Source of the DNA: an uncultured Clostridia bacterium
Lineage (GTDB): Bacteria > Bacillota > Clostridia > TANB77 > CAG-508
Length of the DNA stretch: 64,000 nucleotides
Assembly (NCBI GenBank): GCA_947594845.1
Contig: CANQEI010000002.1
Span: 1-64,000, forward strand
Direction of reading: 5' to 3'
This document shows, in pieces, positions 54,716-62,788 of the stretch (positions are counted from its first letter, which is position 1; the number at the start of each line of letters is the position of its first letter). A program made the translations under genes and the position numbers. The notes under the pieces were generated by a model. The model worked only from the letters and a program-made list of their open reading frames with translations. It was not told the DNA's origin and did no database searches.

Positions 54716-55639
54716 TTATTTGAATGTTGAAGTAGGATTTCCTGATGATGGATTACTTAATGTAAATAAACTATTCAAATCCTCAACTTGATATATATTC
54801 TTATACAAATTATAGAAATCTAATAAGTTATAATTATTATTTTTTAATATATTAATAATAGATTTATAAGATTCTTCATTTGTTTTTACATTTCGATATT
54901 TTATTAGAGGTTTTACTTCATCCAGTAAAACTCTATCATTTGGCATAACTAAATTGTTAGAAGTAGATACGTAAAGAAGTTTATCAAAATCTTCTTTATG
55001 TGTAGCACTAGGATTTCTTTTAGCATAATCTTTAAAACGTCTACAAAGTTCAACAGAATATTCGCTACGTGGATCAGAAATTGAAATATACCAACTATTA
55101 GCGAAATCATTTATTTCTACTTCTTGAGTATAATTTAATGTTTTATTATGAACTATTAAAACGGGATAAGTATCATTAAAGAAATATTCACCATATTTTT
55201 CGATATATCTATTTCTATCAGAATCAGAAATATCCCAATAAACAAATAAGACATTAGGTGTTTGTGCTAAAATTCTAACTATTGTTTCATTGTATCTATA
55301 AGGTAAATCATAATATTCTAAAACATTTGCGAATTCTTTATTTTCTTTAGAATCAATTTTTTTAGAAGCTTTTACAACTTTTTTTACAGAAGTAACTTTG
55401 GATTTTACCTTTGACTTTTTTGCTTTAGAAGTTGCTTTTACAGTTTTTGCTTTTGAAGAAGTTTTCGAAGTAGTAGACTTTTTAGGCTCTGCCTTTACTT
55501 TTTTAGTAGCAACTTTTTTCTTAGGAGTATTTTTTGAAACTTTAGCTTTAGTAGACTTTTTTGAAGTAGCCTTTTTAGTAGCAGAAGATGACACTTTTAG
55601 TTTTTCATTATTTTCTGCTTCTTTTTTAGTTCTAGGCAT
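54716..55639 (-). CDS. DUF4912 protein with a histone-H1-like lysine-rich N-terminus
   Basis: The 307-residue protein has two parts. Residues 1 to about 100 are almost only Lys, Ala, Ser, Thr and Val in KKATSKKSTKAKV-style repeats, like the tails of histone H1 and bacterial Hc1-type proteins. Residues about 105-230 form the DUF4912 domain (YDLPYRYNETIVRILAQTPN, LFVYWDISDSDRNRYIEKYG, NSWYISISDPRSEYSVELCRR). DUF4912 genes often lie beside GH57 and GT4 genes, as here, so a link to glucan metabolism is likely. The tail could bind nucleic acid or another polyanion; that is inference. AAAGGAGG precedes the ATG. Confidence 0.85.
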   Translation of the reverse strand: MPRTKKEAENNEKLKVSSSATKKATSKKSTKAKVSKNTPKKKVATKKVKAEPKKSTTSKTSSKAKTVKATSKAKKSKVKSKVTSVKKVVKASKKIDSKENKEFANVLEYYDLPYRYNETIVRILAQTPNVLFVYWDISDSDRNRYIEKYGEYFFNDTYPVLIVHNKTLNYTQEVEINDFANSWYISISDPRSEYSVELCRRFKDYAKRNPSATHKEDFDKLLYVSTSNNLVMPNDRVLLDEVKPLIKYRNVKTNEESYKSIINILKNNNYNLLDFYNLYKNIYQVEDLNSLFTLSNPSSGNPTSTFK

Positions 55640-55841
55640 ACTTTTTTCCTCCTTTGTAAAATTAATCTTCTATAATGATATACATAATTTTGTAGAATTA
55701 CAAGAGAATTTGTATAAAAAATAAAAAAACATTTTTCTATTTTGGTATTTACATTTTTTTTTTTATTATATAAAATAAAAAAAGAATATTTGTAACAAAA
55801 GAAAAAATAATGTAGAAAACGAAAGGGGCCAGAAAGTAGTA

Positions 55842-57134
55842 ATGAAAATTTTAATGTTATCATGGGAATATCCACCAAGAATCGTTGGCGGAATTTCAAG
55901 AGTAGTACACGATTTATCTCAAAGATTAATTAAAGATGGACATGATGTAACAGTAGTAACTTATAAGGAAGGAGACACTCCATATTTTGAAAATGACAAC
56001 GGAGTAAAAGTGTACAGAGTTGATAACTATATGATTAGCCCCAACAATTTTATAGATTGGATTATGCAACTTAATTTTAATTTGATAGCAAAAGCAACAG
56101 AATTAATAGCAAAAGAAGGAAAATTTGATGTAATACATGCTCATGATTGGCTAGTTGCATATGCTGCTAAATCATTAAAAAATTCTTATGATATTCCAAT
56201 AGTAGCAACAATACATGCAACAGAGGCAGGAAGAAATAGTGGAATACATGATGAAACACAAAGATATATAAATGATACAGAATGGATGCTAACATATGAA
56301 GCAACAGAAGTAATTGTTAATAGTAATTACATGAAAAATGAACTTCAAAGATTATTTGGACTACCATATGAAAAAATAAATGTAATTCCAAATGGAATAG
56401 GTCAAACAAATTTTGCAGGAATAGAAAGAGATTACGAATTTAGAAGAAAATTTGCAGCAGATAATGAAAAGATAATTTTATTTTCAGGAAGACTTGTTTA
56501 TGAAAAAGGAATTCAAAACTTAATTGCTGCAATGCCAAAAATATTAAATGGATATAATGATGCTAAACTAATAATTGCAGGTAAAGGCGGAATGATTGAT
56601 GAATTAAGAGCTCAAGTCGATTATTTAGGAATATCAAATAAAGTTTATTTTACAGGATACCTAGATCACAAAAATTTATGCAAAATGTATAAATGTGCAG
56701 ATGTTTCAGTATTTCCAAGTACATATGAACCTTTTGGAATTGTTGCATTAGAGGCTATGCTTGCAGGAGTTCCAGTAGTAGTATCAGATATTGGAGGATT
56801 AAATGAAATAGTTGATCATGGAGTAAATGGAATGAAAAGCTATGCAGGAAATGCTAATTCATTAGCTGATTCAATATTATCATTATTATATGATCCTCAA
56901 CTTTGTGCTAATGTAGTAAAACAGGCAAAATTAGATGTAAAGAATAAATTTAACTGGACAAAAATTGCTCAAGATACGCATTTTACATATCAAAAAGCAA
57001 TTTGTCAGACAATGGCAGAAAAACAAGCAAGACAAATCGAACAAGAAAAAGCACAAAAAGCCAAAAAGGCAAAAAATACAGAGGGAGAAATTACGAATTT
57101 GCTTGGATTTAAAAAACGTCAAGCATATGCTTAA
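55842..57134 (+). CDS. GT4-family glycosyltransferase, glycogen-synthase-like
   Basis: The 430-residue retaining GT-B enzyme begins MKILMLSWEYPPRIVGGISR, whose GG loop binds the donor diphosphate. DVIHAHDWLVAYAAKSL lies near residue 98 and IPNGIG near 185. ILFSGRLVYEKGIQNLIAA near 205 starts the C-terminal lobe, and PSTYEPFGIVALEAMLAGVPVV near 288 holds the catalytic EX7E pair. The C-terminal tail is Lys/Gln-rich. It most resembles bacterial or archaeal-type glucan synthases of GT4 rather than GT5 GlgA. It is divergent from the DUF4912 and GH57 genes, and no glgC was found in the window. Confidence 0.87.
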   Translation: MKILMLSWEYPPRIVGGISRVVHDLSQRLIKDGHDVTVVTYKEGDTPYFENDNGVKVYRVDNYMISPNNFIDWIMQLNFNLIAKATELIAKEGKFDVIHAHDWLVAYAAKSLKNSYDIPIVATIHATEAGRNSGIHDETQRYINDTEWMLTYEATEVIVNSNYMKNELQRLFGLPYEKINVIPNGIGQTNFAGIERDYEFRRKFAADNEKIILFSGRLVYEKGIQNLIAAMPKILNGYNDAKLIIAGKGGMIDELRAQVDYLGISNKVYFTGYLDHKNLCKMYKCADVSVFPSTYEPFGIVALEAMLAGVPVVVSDIGGLNEIVDHGVNGMKSYAGNANSLADSILSLLYDPQLCANVVKQAKLDVKNKFNWTKIAQDTHFTYQKAICQTMAEKQARQIEQEKAQKAKKAKNTEGEITNLLGFKKRQAYA

Positions 57135-57152
57135 TAAAATAAAAGTATACAA

Positions 57153-57181
57153 AAGAGGACGTAAAAGTCCTCTTAATTTTT
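57153..57181 (+). terminator. Weak terminator after the GT4 gene
   Basis: AAGAGGAC (57153-57160) pairs with GTCCTCTT (57167-57174), then AATTTTT. It directly precedes the ribosome binding site of the next gene. Confidence 0.65.
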
Positions 57182-57196
57182 GAAGGAGGAAAATTT

Positions 57197-57532
57197 ATGA
57201 ACGTATATGACGAGGTAAATAATTTAGGAAGAGCAATAAAAGAAAGTAAAGAATATAGCGAGTATAAAGAAGCAAAAGATAAAGTAAAATCAGTAGAGGG
57301 ATTAAAAGAAAAAATAGACGAATTTGAAAAAATAAGATATGAAGAACAAATATTAGCACTTCAAGGTGAAAAACAATCAGAAGAAAAAATGAAGAAATTG
57401 CAAGAACTATACCAAATATTAGTTCAAAATCCAGAAGTTAAAGACTACTTTGATAAAGAAGTACGATTTAATGTAATGATGGCAGATGTAAACAAGATTA
57501 TAGGTGAAGCAATAAAAGATGTTTTACAATAG
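57197..57532 (+). CDS. YlbF/YmcA-family regulator
   Basis: A 111-residue, all-helical protein of the YlbF/YmcA family (DUF964): MNVYDEVNNLGRAIKESKEY at the start, then VKSVEGLKEKIDEFEKIRYEE and a final VRFNVMMADVNKIIGEAI. In Bacillus, YlbF and YmcA join YaaT in a complex that matures mRNA with RNase Y and helps sporulation and competence. Which paralogue this is cannot be told. It sits directly upstream of sigH. AAGGAGG precedes the start. Confidence 0.85.
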   Translation: MNVYDEVNNLGRAIKESKEYSEYKEAKDKVKSVEGLKEKIDEFEKIRYEEQILALQGEKQSEEKMKKLQELYQILVQNPEVKDYFDKEVRFNVMMADVNKIIGEAIKDVLQ

Positions 57533-57549
57533 AAAATTCACTTAATGTC

Positions 57550-57578
57550 TTGACAGCCAAGCACTTTGCAAATATAAT
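57550..57578 (+). promoter_or_regulatory. Perfect sigma-A promoter of sigH
   Basis: TTGACA (57550-57555), 17-bp spacer, TATAAT (57573-57578): both hexamers and the spacing match consensus exactly. It lies 45 bp upstream of the sigH start. Confidence 0.85.
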
Positions 57579-57623
57579 ACTACTAAACATAGAAAAATAA
57601 GTGGAGGAATGTTTTAAGAGTAA

Positions 57624-58262
57624 ATGCAAAACTTATATTTTCCAAAAAACGAATTTGATAATTTAGATGATATTACATTAATAAAGATGATAAAACAAGG
57701 AGATAATAAGGCTTTAAATTATCTACTAAGCAAATATACTGATATTGTAAATATGAAAGCAGGCAAATATTTTATTATTGGAGCTGAAAAAGAAGATATA
57801 ATGCAAGAAGGTTTCATAGGATTATTTAAAGCCATTAAAAGTTTTGACCCTGAAAGACAAAGTTCTTTTAAAACATTTGCTAATCTTTGCGTAGAAAGAC
57901 AATTACAAACTGCAATAAAAACTTCAACTAGGCAAAAACATATGCCACTTAATTCTTATTTATCACTAAACATATCTGCATATGACGAAAATGATGATAC
58001 TAGTTTAATAGACATATTTGATTCAAATACTGTTGAAGATCCATTAGACACTATTGCCCAAAAAGAATATTATAAGTTTATAGAAGAAAGAATAAATGAA
58101 ACATTAAGCGATTTTGAAAAACAAGTTTTACATAGATATACTAATGGGGAAAGTTACACAGAAATAGCAGAAAGACTAGATGCGCCTGTAAAATCTGTAG
58201 ATAATGCAATTCAAAGAATTAGAAAAAAAACAATAAAAAACCTATTGAATTACGAGGAATAA
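57624..58262 (+). CDS. sigH: RNA polymerase sigma-H factor
   Basis: The 212-residue sigma-70-type factor fits SigH of early sporulation. Region 2 is seen as DIMQEGFIGLFKAIKSFDPERQSSFKTFANLCVER (positions about 53-87), with the RQKHMPLNSYLSL segment after it. Region 4 is FEKQVLHRYTNGESYTEIAERLDAPVKSVDNAIQRIRKK near the end. A TAA lies in frame directly before the ATG, so the start cannot be earlier. The strong GGAGG (57603-57607) is then 16 bases away, which is long; AAGAG at 57616 may serve instead. The tRNA-Thr gene begins 2 bases after the stop. Confidence 0.95.
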   Translation: MQNLYFPKNEFDNLDDITLIKMIKQGDNKALNYLLSKYTDIVNMKAGKYFIIGAEKEDIMQEGFIGLFKAIKSFDPERQSSFKTFANLCVERQLQTAIKTSTRQKHMPLNSYLSLNISAYDENDDTSLIDIFDSNTVEDPLDTIAQKEYYKFIEERINETLSDFEKQVLHRYTNGESYTEIAERLDAPVKSVDNAIQRIRKKTIKNLLNYEE

Positions 58263-58264
58263 AT

Positions 58265-58340
58265 GCTTCTATAGCTCAGTAGGTAGAGCGCATCCATGGT
58301 AAGGATGAGGTAGCCAGTTCGATTCTGGCTGGAAGCTCCA
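58265..58340 (+). tRNA. tRNA-Thr (GGT anticodon)
   Basis: A 76-base cloverleaf with encoded CCA. The acceptor stem is GCTTCTA with TGGAAGC (one G-U). The D arm includes AGCTCAGTAGGTAGAGC. The anticodon stem CATCC/GGATG closes a 7-base loop ATGGTAA whose middle bases read GGT, for threonine ACC/ACT. The T arm is GCCAG-TTCGATT-CTGGC. It starts two bases after the sigH stop codon. Confidence 0.97.
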
Positions 58341-58347
58341 TAATAAT

Positions 58348-58387
58348 AAAACCTAGAAACCTATAATATAGGAAATCTAGGTTTTTT
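58348..58387 (+). terminator. Terminator after tRNA-Thr
   Basis: AAACCTAGA pairs with TCTAGGTTT, with an inner CCTATA/TATAGG stem, then TTTTTT. It lies 8 bases past the tRNA 3' end and would end the sigH/tRNA transcript. Confidence 0.9.
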
Positions 58388-58417
58388 CATAATAATATAC
58401 TAATGAAGGAGATAGAT

Positions 58418-59158
58418 ATGTTTAGAAATAGAGGAATAGCACCTAATATCACAATAAATAATGCAAACAATAATCAAAATAATAATAATAACTCAAATAA
58501 TAATGGCGGATTTTATCATCATCATTTTGGATATTACTATATAATAAATTATGATAAAAATTTTTTACTAATGGAAATAATAGCTACTTTGTTTGTAGTA
58601 ATAATTGGATTAATAGTATATTTATGGTTTACAAAATATGATTTTTTTGATCCAATAGCAGCAGAGAAACAAAACTTTTTAACTTTTCAATTAGTAACAA
58701 CCACTATATCCATGATATTAACTGGAGCAGTAACTTTTTTAGCAAAATCTAAGGAACAGTTAATAAAAATAATAAGAGTAATAGGAGTAATATCATTTTG
58801 CATAATAATACTAACTATTGTAATGAAAAATGATATGAACAAAAAATATACAGAACAAACTTTTAATGAGTTTTATGAAAAATATGAGAAACAAAATGAA
58901 AAAGATGAAAATGAACAAAAAGTAACAATAGGACTAACAGGAATAAAGTTAACAAATCCAAAAGAAAATTACATAGAAAAAAGTAAAGCAGCATATAGAA
59001 ATTTCAACTTAAAATCAAATGTATATATTGGAATGTACGCAATATTAACAATGTTTATATTTTACTTATCTGCCAGAATATCACATATAGAAGAGAAAAA
59101 AGAAAAAGCTACTCAAAATGATGAAATTATATTTGATGAAGACATACATTATAAATAA
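58418..59158 (+). CDS. Membrane protein with Asn-rich and His-rich N-terminus
   Basis: The ATG at 58418 follows AAGGAG; the in-frame ATG at 58403 lies before that site. The 246-residue product starts with a run of Asn (residues 9-33) and a YHHHFGYYYI patch. About four membrane segments follow (near residues 50-72, 88-108, 117-133, 205-223). A charged Lys/Glu loop lies between the third and fourth. No family is recognised. Single gene with terminators on both sides. Confidence 0.65.
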   Translation: MFRNRGIAPNITINNANNNQNNNNNSNNNGGFYHHHFGYYYIINYDKNFLLMEIIATLFVVIIGLIVYLWFTKYDFFDPIAAEKQNFLTFQLVTTTISMILTGAVTFLAKSKEQLIKIIRVIGVISFCIIILTIVMKNDMNKKYTEQTFNEFYEKYEKQNEKDENEQKVTIGLTGIKLTNPKENYIEKSKAAYRNFNLKSNVYIGMYAILTMFIFYLSARISHIEEKKEKATQNDEIIFDEDIHYK

Positions 59159-59185
59159 AAAATAATTTGAACAAATTAAAATTAT

Positions 59186-59219
59186 AAAAACCTCAGAAAG
59201 ATTTTCTGAGGTCTTTATT
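59186..59219. terminator. Bidirectional terminator between convergent membrane-protein genes
   Basis: ACCTCAGAAA (59190-59199) pairs with TTTCTGAGGT (59203-59212), flanked by A-rich and T-rich tracts. Confidence 0.85.
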
Positions 59220-59265
59220 TTCATAGTCAAATAAAATATTTCAATATATTAAGATTTCCCGTTTA

Positions 59266-59799
59266 TCATATATTGTCATAAAAATCCTTTTCGAAAGAAT
59301 TATCTTTTTTAGTTCCATCAGCAACAGATAATGCTGAAAATGATAAATATGAAAATATTAATACAGCAATAACAGTTATATCTAAATAATTTAAAATGAA
59401 TAAAATAGTATTTAGTGAGCCACGAGAAGAGTAAATAACAATTTCTGAAAGTACAATATCAAAATTTGCAATCACATTAAATACATCGTATATAAATAAA
59501 AATCCTTCTGGAATCATTGCCATAATAATAAATTTTTTGGAAAGAGGAATATTATGTTTTTTTATTGTATTTAATGCTATAAATATACAAAAAAAAGAAA
59601 AAACTTCGAAATAAATTCCAAAATCCTGAAAAAATATGCCCCAATTAGATAAATCAATATTAAAAGCAACAAAATAACTTATAAAACTTATTATAAAAGC
59701 AATAACACAAGGGATTAATAATGAATATGCTTTATCTAAGTACACTTCTACTATGTGTTTTTTATTTTCTGAATCAACAGAATTATTTAAATCATTCAT
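59266..59799 (-). CDS. Small membrane protein of unknown function
   Basis: The 177-residue protein has a polar N-terminus and about four or five hydrophobic segments (near residues 30-50, 60-80, 92-110, 137-160). No family is recognised. GGAG precedes the ATG at normal spacing. The about 230 bases between its start and the next gene are AT-rich. Besides a TATGATATACT sequence near 59990, which looks like the -10 of the next gene, I see nothing there. Confidence 0.55.
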   Translation of the reverse strand: MNDLNNSVDSENKKHIVEVYLDKAYSLLIPCVIAFIISFISYFVAFNIDLSNWGIFFQDFGIYFEVFSFFCIFIALNTIKKHNIPLSKKFIIMAMIPEGFLFIYDVFNVIANFDIVLSEIVIYSSRGSLNTILFILNYLDITVIAVLIFSYLSFSALSVADGTKKDNSFEKDFYDNI

Positions 59800-60032
59800 A
59801 AAAATTCTCCATATTTGTAGATTACTTAAATCTAATTATAAAAATTATATTTAAGCTAGTAGGTATATTATTAAAATTCTATAACCTAAATAAAACTATA
59901 TCAATATATTACACCTTATAAAAAGAAAAGACAACAATATTAACAGCATCTTTTTAAGAAAAAATACTACACTTTAAAGCAAAAATATGATATACTTCAC
60001 TAATGATAAATTATCTAGTAATAGGAGTATTT

Positions 60033-60602
60033 ATGAAAATAGGAATTGACTTAGATGGAGTGGTAATAGACTCTGAAAGACAATTTAGAAACGCAGCAGA
60101 GTTATATAATATGAATGTTCTAAAAAAGAATTATATCAAAGATCAGACAGCTCTTAGAATTAAAGAAAGATATGATTGGACAGATGATGAAATTTACAAA
60201 TTCATGAAAGAAGAATTAATCAAATGGGCAAAAAAGAGTAGCATAATGCCAGGAGCTAAAGAAGTAATAAATCTCTTAAAAGAAGAAGGACATAGATTCG
60301 TTGTAATAACATCAAGAGGAGGAACAATTCCTGAGATGATTGACAATGCAAAAGAAGTTCTAAAAAGAGAAAATCTTGAATTTGAAAAATACTACTGGAA
60401 AGTAGAAGAAAAAACGGAAATATGTTTAAAAGAAAATATAGACATAATGATAGAAGACTCAATTAAAAATTGTGAAAATATGAGTAAAGCAAATATCAAG
60501 ACAATTTATTTAAGAGATAGCAATATGAAACCATCAAATGATCCCAACATTAAAGAAGTATATACGTGGGGAGAAATTTACAGATATATAAAAAGTTTAT
60601 AA
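60033..60602 (+). CDS. HAD-superfamily phosphatase, 5'-nucleotidase-like
   Basis: The 189-residue protein starts at the ATG at 60033, which has TAGGAG upstream; the longer frame from 60003 lacks a site. HAD motifs: IGIDLDGVVID (motif I, with the nucleophile and acid Asp), VVITSRGG (motif II) and MIEDSIKNCENM (motif IV), with a Lys in the intervening EEKTEI segment. The layout resembles the deoxyribonucleotidase (NT5C) group. The substrate is not certain. ychF follows after 18 bp. Confidence 0.75.
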   Translation: MKIGIDLDGVVIDSERQFRNAAELYNMNVLKKNYIKDQTALRIKERYDWTDDEIYKFMKEELIKWAKKSSIMPGAKEVINLLKEEGHRFVVITSRGGTIPEMIDNAKEVLKRENLEFEKYYWKVEEKTEICLKENIDIMIEDSIKNCENMSKANIKTIYLRDSNMKPSNDPNIKEVYTWGEIYRYIKSL

Positions 60603-60620
60603 TTTTATCGGAGGAAAACA

Positions 60621-61712
60621 ATGAAAATAGGAATAGTAGGGTTACCTAATGTCGGAAAAAGTACAATGTTTAATAGTATAACAAATGCAGGTGCAGAATG
60701 TGCAAATTATCCATTTTGCACAATAGAGCCTAATATAGGGGTTGTTGCTGTACCAGATGAAAGATTAGAAAAATTATCTGAAATGTATAAACCAGAAAAA
60801 ACTACGCCAGCAGTTATTGAATTTGTTGATATAGCTGGATTAGTAAAAGGAGCAAGTAAAGGAGAAGGATTAGGAAATAAATTTTTATCTCATATACGTG
60901 AAGTAGATAGTATAGTAGAAGTTGTAAGATGCTTCGAAGATAGCAATATTGTGCATGTAGATGGAAGCGTTGATCCATTAAGAGATATAGAAACAATAAA
61001 TTTAGAATTGATATTTGCAGACATAGAAACTGTAGATAAAAGATTAGAAAGAGCTAAGAAAAATGTCAAGGGAGATAAGAAATATCAAGCTGAAATAGAT
61101 TTACTAGAAAAGGTAAAAGCAACTTTAGAAGAAGGAAAGTCAGCAAGAACACTTGAATTGACAGCCGAAGAAAATGAATTATTAAAAGATAGTTTTCTTT
61201 TAACAATGAAACCGATTTTGTATATTGCTAATATTTCTGAAAACGAAATAGAAAATCCTGATGAAAATGAAAATGTAAGAAAAGTAAAAGAATATGCTAA
61301 AACCGAAAATGCAGAAGTAATACCATTATGTGTAAAACTAGAAGAAGAATTAAGCACACTTAACAAAGAAGATAAAATTGAAATGCTACACGAGCTAGGA
61401 TTAGAAGAATCAGGATTAGACAAGGTTATAAAATCAAGTTATAAACTTTTAGGATTAATGTCATTTTTAACAGCTGGAGAGCCAGAAGTTAGGGCATGGA
61501 CTATAAAAATAGGAACAAAAGCACCTAAAGCTGCAGGAAAAATACATTCAGATATTGAAAGAGGCTTTATAAGGGCTGAAGTTGTATCTTATGATGATTT
61601 AATAAGAGAAGGCTCAATGAATGCTGTAAAAGAAAAAGGACTTATGAGATTAGAAGGAAAAGACTATATTATGCAAGATGGAGATATAGTATTGTTTAGA
61701 TTTAACGTATAA
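60621..61712 (+). CDS. ychF: Ribosome-binding GTPase/ATPase YchF
   Basis: A 363-residue Obg-related P-loop protein that prefers ATP. G1 is GLPNVGKSTMFNSIT at the N-terminus, then NYPFCTIEPNIGVV, G3 DIAGLVKGASKGEGLGNKFL near residue 71, the coiled-coil insertion, and a C-terminal TGS domain (TIKIGTKAPKAAGKIHSDIERGF near 295, ending DIVLFRFNV). All family features and the usual length are present. Its GGAGG site is strong. Confidence 0.97.
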   Translation: MKIGIVGLPNVGKSTMFNSITNAGAECANYPFCTIEPNIGVVAVPDERLEKLSEMYKPEKTTPAVIEFVDIAGLVKGASKGEGLGNKFLSHIREVDSIVEVVRCFEDSNIVHVDGSVDPLRDIETINLELIFADIETVDKRLERAKKNVKGDKKYQAEIDLLEKVKATLEEGKSARTLELTAEENELLKDSFLLTMKPILYIANISENEIENPDENENVRKVKEYAKTENAEVIPLCVKLEEELSTLNKEDKIEMLHELGLEESGLDKVIKSSYKLLGLMSFLTAGEPEVRAWTIKIGTKAPKAAGKIHSDIERGFIRAEVVSYDDLIREGSMNAVKEKGLMRLEGKDYIMQDGDIVLFRFNV

Positions 61713-61726
61713 GCTAAGAGGTAGCA

Positions 61727-62776
61727 ATGAAAAAATTAATTAAGATACTAATGATTTTAATTATATACGTAATATTAGTATTATGTGTTTTAGCAGGTGT
61801 AGGCGTTATAAAAATTAAGTTTATAAATTTTAATAAAAAAAGTGCTGATGAATATATCAATAACGGCCTTCATTTAGAAGATGAAGAGCTTAATAAATCA
61901 AGTGGAAAAATAGATAATTTTTATTATAACCAATTGGATGATACAGCAAAGATAATCTATGACAGAATATTAAAAGAAGAAAAAAACTTAAGAAGCGGAA
62001 CTGCCCAAATAGAGTTCAAAAATCATGAATTTGATAATGTCTTAAATAAAAAAAATGGAATGGAAATATTAAGTGGAGAATACCAAAATGCAGTTGATTC
62101 ACTAAGAAATGACCATGTAGAATTATTTTATATAGATTTTACAAAAATGTCATTAAAAGTAACTACTACAAAAACTAATAGCAAATTAACTTATGAAGTT
62201 TATCTAGACAAAGAAAGTGGAGTGAAAAACTATTTTAGAGACAATATTAATTCCAAACAAGAAGTTGAAGCAATGTTTACAGAAATAAAAGCAATAAAAG
62301 AAACTATATTACCTCAAATTACAGGAACAAATTATCAAAAAATATATAAACTACATAATTGGTTAATTGATAATATAGAATATGATCAAAGCAATGAAAG
62401 TGAAAATAATAGAAATATATATGGATCCCTAATAGAACAAAAAGCAGTATGTGAAGGATATGCAAAAGCTTTCAAATACTTGTTAGATGAATTAAATATA
62501 CCATGCATAATAGTTGCTGGCTATGCAAATAATTCTGCAGGAAATTTAGAAAGACATATGTGGAATTACGTACTAATAAATGATATATGGTATTCTGTTG
62601 ATGTTACATGGGATGATCCTATAATAATAAATGGCGGAGATTTACCTGATGAACATAGGTATAAATATTTCTGCCAAGGTGATAACATAAATAAAGATCA
62701 CTATATAGAAAAAACAATTACAGAAGGATGCCAAGAATATGAGTTTCCGGAACTTTATAAAAAAGAAAATAGTTAA
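61727..62776 (+). CDS. Membrane-anchored transglutaminase-like protein
   Basis: The 349-residue protein has one N-terminal membrane segment (about residues 5-28), then an extracytoplasmic region. The C-terminal transglutaminase-like core has the triad: Cys in QKAVCEGYAKAFKYLL (near 244), His in ERHMWNYVLI (near 281) and Asp in VDVTWDDP (near 296). Such proteins act as proteases or crosslinkers at the cell surface; the substrate is unknown. AGAGGT lies before the ATG. It is 14 bp behind ychF and 12 bp before miaB, so it is probably cotranscribed with both. Confidence 0.85.
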   Translation: MKKLIKILMILIIYVILVLCVLAGVGVIKIKFINFNKKSADEYINNGLHLEDEELNKSSGKIDNFYYNQLDDTAKIIYDRILKEEKNLRSGTAQIEFKNHEFDNVLNKKNGMEILSGEYQNAVDSLRNDHVELFYIDFTKMSLKVTTTKTNSKLTYEVYLDKESGVKNYFRDNINSKQEVEAMFTEIKAIKETILPQITGTNYQKIYKLHNWLIDNIEYDQSNESENNRNIYGSLIEQKAVCEGYAKAFKYLLDELNIPCIIVAGYANNSAGNLERHMWNYVLINDIWYSVDVTWDDPIIINGGDLPDEHRYKYFCQGDNINKDHYIEKTITEGCQEYEFPELYKKENS

Positions 62777-62788
62777 AAGGAGTATAAA

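Noticed and set aside
55398-55724. Plus-strand frame rich in Phe, Val and Ala opposite the DUF4912 gene
   Set aside because: It is the antisense reading of the lysine-rich tail (AAA and AAG codons read as TTT and CTT), with no start signals of its own.
59800-60032. Small RNA or gene in the AT-rich gap before the HAD phosphatase
   Set aside because: No frame with a ribosome binding site and no stable hairpin with a T run was found; only a -10-like TATGATATACT stands out.
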